Part shown: one piece after another, positions 35,033-42,167 of the stretch
Position numbering within the stretch: position 1 is the stretch's first letter
Layout of the letters: each line of letters begins with the position of its first letter
Origin: Sandaracinaceae bacterium
GTDB lineage: Bacteria > Myxococcota_A > Polyangia > Polyangiales > Houyiibacteriaceae
Assembly: GCA_020633055.1 (NCBI GenBank)
Contig: JACKEJ010000007.1
Location: 496,001-560,000 of the forward strand
Length of the DNA stretch: 64,000 bases
Reading direction: 5' to 3'
Position numbers and translations under genes: made by a program
The notes under the pieces: generated by a model
Databases searched by the model: none
The model's input: the letters and a program-made list of their open reading frames with translations, nothing else
Told to the model about the DNA's origin: nothing

Positions 35033-35917
35033 ATGATGGAACGTGCCGACGTCGCCCACGCCTGGGCTGCCCTGGGACTGTGCTGCGCGCTCGGCGCTGC
35101 CCTGGCCGGGGAGACGTTCGCGACAGCCCAAGAGCCGGAGGACTGGGTCGAGTTCGAGGATGGTCACACCGGCGAGACGGTCCGCGCGCCCGCGCGCGAC
35201 CAACGTGACGAGGAAGCGCCGTCCGAGCCGGAGGCGGCCCCAGAGCCCCCCGACGACAGCCAGCCCATCGCCACGCCACGCCCCACCGAGTGGATGCCCA
35301 ACCAGGGCGCCCAGTGTCGACGTCGGCGTAGGCATCGCTTCTGCGATGGCCCGCTGCGTGTCCCGCGCCCCCATGGCGAAGCCGCGGCCCTCGCCGAACG
35401 CCTGCGCCTCGGCACACGTGCCGGCCAGTTCGTCCTGGAGCACGCGGCGCGCGGCGAGTGGGTGGCGGCCGTCACCGGCCCAGCCCGGAACACGCTCCGG
35501 TGGCCAGTGGACGGCGGGAACCTATGGCGCGGGCTCCAGCCGCGCCGCGGGCGGCACCACGAGCACACGGGGGTGGATATCGGGGCGCGGGAGGGAACCT
35601 TCGTGCTGGCCGCGAACGATGGCTTGGTGATCTACGCGCACAACGACATCACGGGATACGGGAACATGGTCACGGTGACGCACGCTGACGGGACCTCCAC
35701 CATGTATGCTCACCTGCGGGCCGCGTACGTGTTCCCAGGGATGCAGGTCCGGCGCGCGCAGGTGCTGGGCGAGGTGGGAGAGACTGGCATCGCCCATGGA
35801 GCCCACCTGCACTTCGAGTGGCGCATCGACGGCGTCCCCGCGAACCCACTGCCGCGCTTCACGCGGGTGCCAGACCGCGCCCAACGGCGAATCGCCCAGC
35901 TGGAAGCTGGACGCTGA
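35033..35917 (+). CDS. Exported M23 (LytM) metallopeptidase
   Basis: A 294-aa protein with an N-terminal hydrophobic segment (signal or anchor, residues 8-30), an acidic/Pro linker, an arginine cluster (CRRRRRHRFC), a helical segment (about 115-150) and a C-terminal LytM domain. Metal ligands are complete: His178 and Asp182 (HTGVD) and His260 of the HLH pair (258, 260), with His227 in MYAHL. It should cut peptidoglycan cross-bridges or act as an amidase activator. The segment just before the domain resembles that of the tandem LytM protein at 40331. It is divergent from the channel gene. Confidence 0.9.
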   Translation: MMERADVAHAWAALGLCCALGAALAGETFATAQEPEDWVEFEDGHTGETVRAPARDQRDEEAPSEPEAAPEPPDDSQPIATPRPTEWMPNQGAQCRRRRRHRFCDGPLRVPRPHGEAAALAERLRLGTRAGQFVLEHAARGEWVAAVTGPARNTLRWPVDGGNLWRGLQPRRGRHHEHTGVDIGAREGTFVLAANDGLVIYAHNDITGYGNMVTVTHADGTSTMYAHLRAAYVFPGMQVRRAQVLGEVGETGIAHGAHLHFEWRIDGVPANPLPRFTRVPDRAQRRIAQLEAGR

Positions 35918-36022
35918 TCTGCGTGCGCGGCCGTGAACCAACGTTTACGGTCGCCAACGATCGCCCACGACCCACGACGTCTTCCTTGGCTGCCATCCCC
36001 CGAGAAACACGAGGAATGCAGC

Positions 36023-36038
36023 TGGCACGCTCGTTGCG
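36023..36038 (+). promoter_or_regulatory. Strong sigma-54 (-24/-12) promoter
   Basis: The site reads TGGCACG, CTCG, TTGCG. It matches all 11 core positions of TGGCACG-N4-TTGC; only the last W position is G. With the C of TTGC at -12, transcription would begin near 36049, giving a leader of about 45 nt before the ATG at 36094. AAGGAG (36077-36082) then serves as ribosome site. Confidence 0.75.
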
Positions 36039-36093
36039 TAGAATAGCCCCGAGCCCACCCCCGTCGGCTAGGGTACAAGGAGTCGCCTCGACA

Positions 36094-37074
36094 ATGCGTA
36101 GAGCTTCCATCTCAGCACTCATCCCTCTCTTCTTCCTCCTCCAGGGCTGTCCCGTGTGGGGGGGCGGAAACGAATTCGGATGCTCGGACGAGTACGGCTG
36201 CCCAGGCGGCTACGTCTGTGACACCGCCGGCCTCTGCCAGATTCCGGAGTGCACAGGGGACGCCGAGTGTGGCTCCCTCGAGCGATGCGTGAACCGCCTG
36301 TGCCTGCCGGACACCGACATCTGTCGTACGGACGGCGACTGCGACACTGGCAACTTCTGCGATGATACGGGGCGCTGCACCCCGAGCCCCACGTGCTCGC
36401 CGACCAACCCGTGCGTCCGACCCGACTACGTGTGTGACTTTCGTGGCAGCTGCGTGCCCGCGCCGCCCACCGGCCAGTGCTCGTCCAGCGCGCCCTGTCC
36501 CGACGACGGCATCTGCGTCGAGGGCACGTGCACGCCACCCGCTTCGGCCTGCGAGTTCGACTTCCAGTGCGGCGCCGGCAAGAGCTGCGTGAACGGCGAG
36601 TGTGTCATCATCGGCTGCGGCAGCGATGACGACTGTCCCAACGGCGCCACCTGCACCACGGGCTTCTGTTTGCCGGACACCAACCAGTGCAGTGAGAGCG
36701 ACGACTGCGACGCAGGCGAACTGTGTGTGGATGGACGCTGCCTCGCTGACTGCCGCACCAACACGGCCGCGTGCAGCGATCTCGAGGTGTGCGGTCCGGA
36801 CGGCTTCTGCCGGCCCGATGTCGCCCCCTCGGCGTTCTGCTCGGTCGATGGTGACTGCGCCATGGGGTCGGTCTGTCGCAGCGGGGTCTGCCGGACGCCG
36901 TGCGCCACCGGGGGCGTCACCACCTGCATGATGTTCGACGTGCAGTTCGACACCTGCGAGGATCGCGGTGACGGCCTCCTCTGCTACGACAGCACCGAGT
37001 TCACCGGGTCGAGCTGCCGCGTCGCCGCGGACTGCGCCAACGACAAGAACTGCGTCAACGGCGCCTGCCGCTGA
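36094..37074 (+). CDS. Lipoprotein with twelve tandem four-cysteine modules
   Basis: A 326-aa protein with 49 cysteines (15 percent). The signal ends at the lipobox LLQGC (Cys19). The other 48 cysteines fall into twelve four-Cys units of the form C-x4/6-C-x5-C-x4/5-C, many with the core DxDCxxGxxCVxGxC. Eleven are regular; one (between residues about 270 and 300) is stretched. Each unit likely folds around two disulfides, making an extended rod on the cell surface. Similar cysteine-rich lipoproteins are common in Myxococcota but their function is not known. A consensus sigma-54 promoter lies 56 bp upstream. A strong hairpin follows the gene. A longer in-frame start (35818) overlaps the M23 gene and the promoter and is rejected. 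Confidence 0.85.
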   Translation: MRRASISALIPLFFLLQGCPVWGGGNEFGCSDEYGCPGGYVCDTAGLCQIPECTGDAECGSLERCVNRLCLPDTDICRTDGDCDTGNFCDDTGRCTPSPTCSPTNPCVRPDYVCDFRGSCVPAPPTGQCSSSAPCPDDGICVEGTCTPPASACEFDFQCGAGKSCVNGECVIIGCGSDDDCPNGATCTTGFCLPDTNQCSESDDCDAGELCVDGRCLADCRTNTAACSDLEVCGPDGFCRPDVAPSAFCSVDGDCAMGSVCRSGVCRTPCATGGVTTCMMFDVQFDTCEDRGDGLLCYDSTEFTGSSCRVAADCANDKNCVNGACR

Positions 37075-37096
37075 CACTCGCTTCGCCGATGACTCG

Positions 37097-37127
37097 GACG
37101 GGCGCACCTCCTCGGAGGGCGCCCGTC
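37097..37127. terminator. Long hairpin between convergent genes
   Basis: GACGGGCGC (37097-37105) pairs with GCGCCCGTC (37119-37127), and inside them CCTCC (37107-37111) pairs with GGAGG (37114-37118), leaving only one bulged A. The 14-bp stem lies between the convergent cysteine lipoprotein and epimerase genes and could end transcripts from both sides. No T-run is present. Confidence 0.55.
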
Positions 37128-37143
37128 TGCGCTGCTGCCCACC

Positions 37144-38241
37144 TCAACGAGGCGCGACCCAGGCCCGTGGGCTCACGACGGCCTCCAGCGTCTGGTCGAG
37201 GTCGTACTTGGGGCTGAAGCCCAGCACCTCTCGGGCGCGGGAATCGTCGACCATGCAGACGTAGCGCAGGTGGTCCAGCTCGGGGGCCGGGAAGCTGGAC
37301 AGCCGATAGCGGAAGAGACGGTCCAGCATGCCCGTCGCGAGCGGCCCGGGGATGGGAATGGGGGCGGTGCCGAGCTTGCGGAACATGCGGCTGAGTGGCA
37401 TCTCCCCAGCGCCCCGCAGGTTGAAGATGCCACGGGCGCCGGGTCGGAGCGCGTGCTCCACGGCGCGGACCACGTCCTTCTCGTGGATGGCTTGCATCAT
37501 CGGGTCGAACCCGAGCACCGTGAGCGGGCGCTCGAGGCGCAGGTAGTTGCTGGCTGCATTGCGGACGCCGCCGAGAATGTGGCAGGGGCGCAGGACGACC
37601 GTCTCGGTCTGCGGATGCCGCCAGAAGAACGACTGAGCGAGCATGTCGAGCTCGATCAGGTCGCGGATGGCCCCGAAGCCCTGCGCGCCAAGCAACGGCG
37701 CGTCCTCCGCGAGGAACTGCGGGTTGTCCGCGTGGGGACCGTACACGGCCGCGCTCGAGAGCACGACCAGCTTCTCCACCTCGTACTCGACGATGTAGTC
37801 CAGGATCTTCTGGAAGGCGACGATGTTCCAGTTGTGCCGCTCGCGCTCGCCCACCCGCGGGTCGTGCAGCACGCCGAGGTGCACCACGGCACGCACGTTC
37901 TCCGTGCGGAAGATGTCGCGCGTCTTCTTGCGGCGCACGTCCACCTGGTAGTGGACCACGTCCTTGGGCTTGTCGGGAAAGCGCCGGCGGTCGATGCCGA
38001 CGACGCGCTCCGTCCGGTGCAGCTCACGCACCAGGAGCTTGCCGAGGCGTCCGCAGATGCCCGTGACGAGCACCGCTCCACGGTCGGTGTCGGTCGGGAG
38101 GGTCGCGCCTCCACCAGCGTCCGTCGCCGCGTCGACCTCCTCACCCGAGTCGACAGCCGCGGAGGGGGGGACGCTCACGCGGCGCGCTTTCGGCCGGACG
38201 CTCCGTCGACGGCTCGGCTCGCTGTTGGTTTCGTCACCCAC
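37144..38241 (-). CDS. NAD-dependent epimerase/dehydratase (extended SDR)
   Basis: A 365-aa protein (GTG start). Residues 1-55 are a polar, Asp/Ala-rich extension. The Rossmann motif follows (VLVTGICGRLGKLLV), then DVRRKKTRDIF, VVHLGVLHDP and VVLSSAAVYGP. The usual catalytic YxxxK is not clear: the equivalent region reads QGFGAIRDLIELD, so activity as a sugar epimerase is doubtful and a redox-sensing or altered role is possible. It is the last gene of an operon with the acyltransferase and a lipoprotein, 12 bp after the latter. Confidence 0.85.
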   Translation of the reverse strand: MGDETNSEPSRRRSVRPKARRVSVPPSAAVDSGEEVDAATDAGGGATLPTDTDRGAVLVTGICGRLGKLLVRELHRTERVVGIDRRRFPDKPKDVVHYQVDVRRKKTRDIFRTENVRAVVHLGVLHDPRVGERERHNWNIVAFQKILDYIVEYEVEKLVVLSSAAVYGPHADNPQFLAEDAPLLGAQGFGAIRDLIELDMLAQSFFWRHPQTETVVLRPCHILGGVRNAASNYLRLERPLTVLGFDPMMQAIHEKDVVRAVEHALRPGARGIFNLRGAGEMPLSRMFRKLGTAPIPIPGPLATGMLDRLFRYRLSSFPAPELDHLRYVCMVDDSRAREVLGFSPKYDLDQTLEAVVSPRAWVAPR

Positions 38242-38253
38242 GGACCCACCGTA

Positions 38254-39222
38254 TCACGGCCGGGGCTGGACGCGATCCGCCGCGGCTGCGTCAAGCGCGA
38301 GTTCGAGCCTGCTCGTCACGATGCGCCCGGCGACGAGCTGCAGGTCGAGGCGGCCGAGCCGCGGTGTGGTGAGCCGCGGATCCATGTACTCCACCGTCGC
38401 GTGGACGTCGGTTGTGTCCTCGGTACCGTGGGCCGTGGCCGGTTCGACACGCGCGTCGCGCAGCCGGAAGGCAAGCCAGGGCACCTGGTGGAACACGCTC
38501 GTGAAGTAGCCCGCGACCACGTCGCGCCCACGGTGCAACGTAGGACGTCCCGCCGTGTCAGGGCGGTGCGGGTCTTCATGGACGCCGCTCGGCGCGTACA
38601 GGTCGGCCAGCGCGAGCGAGTCGCGATCGTGAAACGCCGCTACGAAGTGGCGCAGTGCCTCGGCGGGCTGGAGCGCCTCGTCTGCCGTCGCTGGAAGCGG
38701 GTCGTACACGAGGCGCGCCTCCAGGCCATTGCACCACGCGGCGCGACGCACGGAGAGCTCGAGGCGGCTCCCCCGAGCGCGAACCTCACCGAGGACATCC
38801 TCTTGTGGCAAGTGCTCGCAGCGGTCCGAGTCGGGAAACGACACACGCGCGTGTTCACGAAACGACCAGTGCGCGCCAGCCGACGGGTCCGTGGTTCGGA
38901 GCGCACCGAGACGCACGGTCTGAGCGCATTCGTCCGCCCCGAACGTGCGATCGAAGACGAACATCAGCCCCCCCGGGACCTCGTGCGCCACAAGCGTCTC
39001 GGCGAACCCGCGCACGCTCATGTCCAGGACGCCCTCGGTGCAGGTCCCCTCCAGGTACCGAAAGCGCTGCCCGGCGACGTCCCCCGCCTCCACTGGGGAG
39101 GTCCCCCGCAACGGGCCCTCAGACGCACGCTCCAGCGTGCCCTCAGCGGGCTCGCTCCCCGGTCCGGTGGCAGCACAGCCAAGCAAGGCGACACACCCGA
39201 TCCACTGCGCGCAGGACCTCAA
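38254..39222 (-). CDS. Lipoprotein with C-terminal SnoaL/NTF2-like domain
   Basis: A 322-aa product starting at a TTG that overlaps the acyltransferase stop (TTGA, 39219-39222). The signal ends in the lipobox ALLGC (Cys16). Residues about 45-190 form a beta-rich domain with several cysteines. Residues about 195-315 look like a SnoaL/NTF2-like cone (ALRHFVAAFHDRDSLALADLYAP at the start, then GRDVVAGYFTSVFHQ). NTF2-like domains bind small ligands or act as isomerases; catalytic residues cannot be set from sequence. Context suggests lipid or envelope work with the upstream acyltransferase. Confidence 0.75.
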   Translation of the reverse strand: MRSCAQWIGCVALLGCAATGPGSEPAEGTLERASEGPLRGTSPVEAGDVAGQRFRYLEGTCTEGVLDMSVRGFAETLVAHEVPGGLMFVFDRTFGADECAQTVRLGALRTTDPSAGAHWSFREHARVSFPDSDRCEHLPQEDVLGEVRARGSRLELSVRRAAWCNGLEARLVYDPLPATADEALQPAEALRHFVAAFHDRDSLALADLYAPSGVHEDPHRPDTAGRPTLHRGRDVVAGYFTSVFHQVPWLAFRLRDARVEPATAHGTEDTTDVHATVEYMDPRLTTPRLGRLDLQLVAGRIVTSRLELALDAAAADRVQPRP

Positions 39223-40211
39223 AAGAAGACGCCCTCACGCGCCTCGAGCCCACGCTGCAGCATGCTCTCGATGGCCGTGCGCACCGACCAGACCTTCTCC
39301 TCGATGACCGCGTCGTCGTCGTCCGGGTCGCCCTCGAAGCGCAGCGGCTCACCGAAGTACAGGTGGTACTTGGTGGGCAGGGGCGCGAGCATGCCGACGA
39401 ACAGCTGCGGGATGACGGGAAACGCGGGCATCCCGAGCAGCTTGGCCAGCGGCTTGATGTCCCCGAGAGACGGGTACTGCTCTTCGGCGCCGACGACCGC
39501 CACAGGCACGATGGGCGTCTGCGTCTCGAGCGCGAGCCGCATGAAGCCGAGCCCGAAGGGGGTCATCTGGTACCGCTTATCGAAGGTCTTACTGATGCCG
39601 CGCGCCCCCTCGGGGAACACCACCAGGCTCTCCTCGTTCTCCAGCAACCGACGCGCGTTCGCCGGGCTGCCGACCACTTGACCCACCCGCGGGAACAACA
39701 CCGAGACGAACGGAAGCTCCGCCGTCCACTTCTCCACCATGCTCCGTGGGAAGCGCGGCGGGTCTGCGTCCATCATCAGCGCGGTGGCGATCATCACGCC
39801 ATCGAGCGGCACCTGGCCCGAGTGGTTGGCGATGACCAGCAAGCGGCCGTCCCCTGGCACGTTCTCGACGCCGTGCACCTCGGTGCGGAAGTAGTAGCGA
39901 TGCAAGAGCGCGGCACCCGCGAGGACGTAGCGGGTCGTATCGGGGTCGAAGCCGAAGGGGTCGTGCCCCGTCTCGTTGTGATGCGTCCGGATGCGGGCGA
40001 TCTTCGCGTCGATGTCCTCGCCCAGGACGTCCTCGGCGAACCGCACCACGCGGTCTCCGACGACTCTCGAGAAGCGCGGCGAGCTCTCGCCCCTCAGCGG
40101 AAGCGGTGAGGCATCGGTAGCTTCCTCGCCGCGGGAGCTGGACGAATGCAGGCGCCCGCGCGCGCCAGCGAGAGGGGGCGGTGCGGACGCTTCCTGATCG
40201 GTCTTCGCCAT
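39219..40211 (-). CDS. PlsC-like lysophospholipid acyltransferase
   Basis: A 330-aa protein from the ATG at 40211. Residues 1-60 are polar. The acyltransferase core starts with a membrane-near segment (YVLAGAALLHRYYF) and the block NHSGQVPLDG, which takes the place of the HxxxxD motif. VVFPEGARG is the second block, and IVPVAVVGAEEQYPS the fourth. Members add a fatty acid to lysophosphatidate, ornithine lipids or similar acceptors at the inner membrane. First gene of a three-gene unit with a lipoprotein and an epimerase-like protein; divergent from the tandem LytM gene. Confidence 0.85.
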   Translation of the reverse strand: MAKTDQEASAPPPLAGARGRLHSSSSRGEEATDASPLPLRGESSPRFSRVVGDRVVRFAEDVLGEDIDAKIARIRTHHNETGHDPFGFDPDTTRYVLAGAALLHRYYFRTEVHGVENVPGDGRLLVIANHSGQVPLDGVMIATALMMDADPPRFPRSMVEKWTAELPFVSVLFPRVGQVVGSPANARRLLENEESLVVFPEGARGISKTFDKRYQMTPFGLGFMRLALETQTPIVPVAVVGAEEQYPSLGDIKPLAKLLGMPAFPVIPQLFVGMLAPLPTKYHLYFGEPLRFEGDPDDDDAVIEEKVWSVRTAIESMLQRGLEAREGVFF

Positions 40212-40330
40212 GGCGCTGATGGTGGCGACGCGCACGGCGGCCGTCAACGAGGACACGGCTCGCCAGGTAGGCCGTTCTCGGCTCTGTCGAAAAATTGACC
40301 ATACGCGCTGCTTCGTGTTCTCGACGAGGG

Positions 40331-41734
40331 ATGCGACGGTTCACGCCCTTCGTCTTGCTGACGGCCTTGCTCTCGACCGCAGGGGTCCCGTGGTCGTCGA
40401 TGAACGTCGATGCTCAGGCGCCCGCCGCCACGCGCGGCGCGGTCAGAGGTGCCCGGGACGCACACGAACCCCACGACGATGGCGAAGACGACATCGAGGA
40501 CGCCGACGGGGACGCGCCTCGTGCTCGCACGCGACGCCGCTACGACTACTCGCGCTACAGCGACGGGCCGCGACGCGTGCCGACTGCGCGCGGGAGCACG
40601 CTCGCGCGGCAGCGCGAGCTGGGTATGGGGACGCGGGAGGCTGCGAGTCGCCTCCTGACCGGACGTCCCGAACCACGCTGGGTCGCCGCCGCTCGAGGCG
40701 ACGTGGGCGAGCACCTGCTGTGGCCGGTGCAGACCGGTCGCTTCGGGCGCGGCTTCGGCTACGTGCGGCAGACTCGCCCGGACAAGCGGCACGATGGCGT
40801 GGACGTGGTCGCTGCAGAGGGCAGCACCGTACGCGCCGTGGCGGACGGGATCGTGGCCTACGCGGACAACGAAGTGCGCGGCTTTGGGAACCTGCTGTTG
40901 GTCGTTCACCCGAACGGCTGGGTGTCCCTCTACGCGCACCTGTACCGGATCACGGTCCCAGCCGGGTACCGCGTCCAGGCCGGCGAGCGCGTCGGGTTCG
41001 TGGGCAACACGGGCATCTCGCACGCACCGCACCTGCACTTCGAGCTGCGCGTGGAAGGACGCGCCGTGAACCCCCTGCCGCACTTCGAGGGGCGTCCGTG
41101 GATCGACGCCTACCGCACATGGCAACGCCGACTGGCGGACGGGACCTATCGTGCCCCCACCGATCACCGAACCTTGCCGGGGTCGTCGCGGGACCCCTCG
41201 GGTCCGAACGACCGTGCCGTGCCAGCGCGTGACGAGGATACCGTCGCGGTCGTGGAAGCTGCGGAGACACCCGACCGTTCGGACGCTACCGATCCCGCCT
41301 CGGTGGCGCAACGGCTGCTGTCGGACCCGCCCTCGCGGGAGCTGCGTGAGATGGCGGCGGGGCGGACGTTCCGCAACGCGCTGTGGCCTCTGCGCGGTGG
41401 CAACGTGCACCGTCGGTATCAGGCGGCGCGTCACGGGGTGGAGCTCGGTGGCGAGCGGGGGACGGCGGTGCGCGCTGCGAGTGACGGTCTGATCGCGTAC
41501 ACTGGCCCTCTCCGCGGGCTCGGCGACGTGGTGGTCCTCGTCCACAGCAACGGCTGGGTGTCCGTGTATGCGCACCTCGGCGCAAGCAGCGTGGAGATTG
41601 GCCAACCGGTCCGACGCGGCGAGTGGATCGGGGAGCTCGGACGGCGGCCGCTGCACTACCGTCTCGTGGTGGAGGGGCGCACGGTGGACCCCGCCCCGCA
41701 CCTCGCGCAGCTCCCCGAAGGCGTACGCCTCTGA
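40331..41734 (+). CDS. Exported protein with two LytM (M23) domains, second degenerate
   Basis: A 467-aa protein. A signal peptide (FTPFVLLTALLSTAGVP) is followed by a charged linker, a helical part (residues 88-122) and LytM-1 (about 128-252) with His154, Asp158, His203, His234 and His236, all the residues needed for zinc and catalysis. LytM-2 (about 347-460) keeps the fold (ALWPLRGGNVH, GWVSVYAHLG), but Asp is Glu371 and the first His of HxH is Pro440. It is therefore probably inactive and could regulate the first domain or other amidases, as EnvC/NlpD-type domains do. The start at 40331 gives the best signal peptide; an upstream TTG at 40295 is possible. Confidence 0.88.
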   Translation: MRRFTPFVLLTALLSTAGVPWSSMNVDAQAPAATRGAVRGARDAHEPHDDGEDDIEDADGDAPRARTRRRYDYSRYSDGPRRVPTARGSTLARQRELGMGTREAASRLLTGRPEPRWVAAARGDVGEHLLWPVQTGRFGRGFGYVRQTRPDKRHDGVDVVAAEGSTVRAVADGIVAYADNEVRGFGNLLLVVHPNGWVSLYAHLYRITVPAGYRVQAGERVGFVGNTGISHAPHLHFELRVEGRAVNPLPHFEGRPWIDAYRTWQRRLADGTYRAPTDHRTLPGSSRDPSGPNDRAVPARDEDTVAVVEAAETPDRSDATDPASVAQRLLSDPPSRELREMAAGRTFRNALWPLRGGNVHRRYQAARHGVELGGERGTAVRAASDGLIAYTGPLRGLGDVVVLVHSNGWVSVYAHLGASSVEIGQPVRRGEWIGELGRRPLHYRLVVEGRTVDPAPHLAQLPEGVRL

Positions 41735-41750
41735 AGCGGCCCGGGCTCGC

Positions 41751-42167
41751 TCAGCCTGCGGGTCGAGGGGCGAAGGCCCCACCGCGAGCCAAGAGCTTAC
41801 GCAGTACGGGTACGTCTGCCGGCGGCAGCTCGTAGCGCGACAGCTCCTCGAGGGTGCACCACGCGTGGTCGGCGATCTCGATGTGGCGAAGCTCCCCTCC
41901 GCGCAGCCGACACGCATAGAACAGCAACAGCACCTCTCGCTCGGGGTAGATGTGATGCGTGACCTCCAGGATGTCGACGGGCTCTACCCGGATGCCGCAC
42001 TCCTCGAGGCACTCGCGCACGACGCAGTCCATGGGTGCCTCCCCCTCCTCGAGCTTTCCTCCAGGGAACTCCCAAGCGCCAGCGAGGTGGCCCTTGTCGA
42101 GGCGACGCGTCAGCAGGATGCGCCCTTCGTGCTCGACGACCGCAGCGGCGACGACGATGCGCTTCAT
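41751..42167 (-). CDS. Nudix hydrolase, MutT/NudG-like
   Basis: A 138-aa protein with a complete Nudix box (GGKLEEGEAPMDCVVRECLE followed by ECGI). The N-terminal IVVAAAVVEHEGRILLTRR and WEFPGGK are typical of MutT-type (d)NTP pyrophosphatases that clear oxidised or modified nucleotides. Its ATG overlaps the stop of the kinase gene by 4 bp (ATGA). Being the last gene in an operon with a membrane kinase and an envelope esterase is unusual for MutT. Confidence 0.9.
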   Translation of the reverse strand: MKRIVVAAAVVEHEGRILLTRRLDKGHLAGAWEFPGGKLEEGEAPMDCVVRECLEECGIRVEPVDILEVTHHIYPEREVLLLFYACRLRGGELRHIEIADHAWCTLEELSRYELPPADVPVLRKLLARGGAFAPRPAG

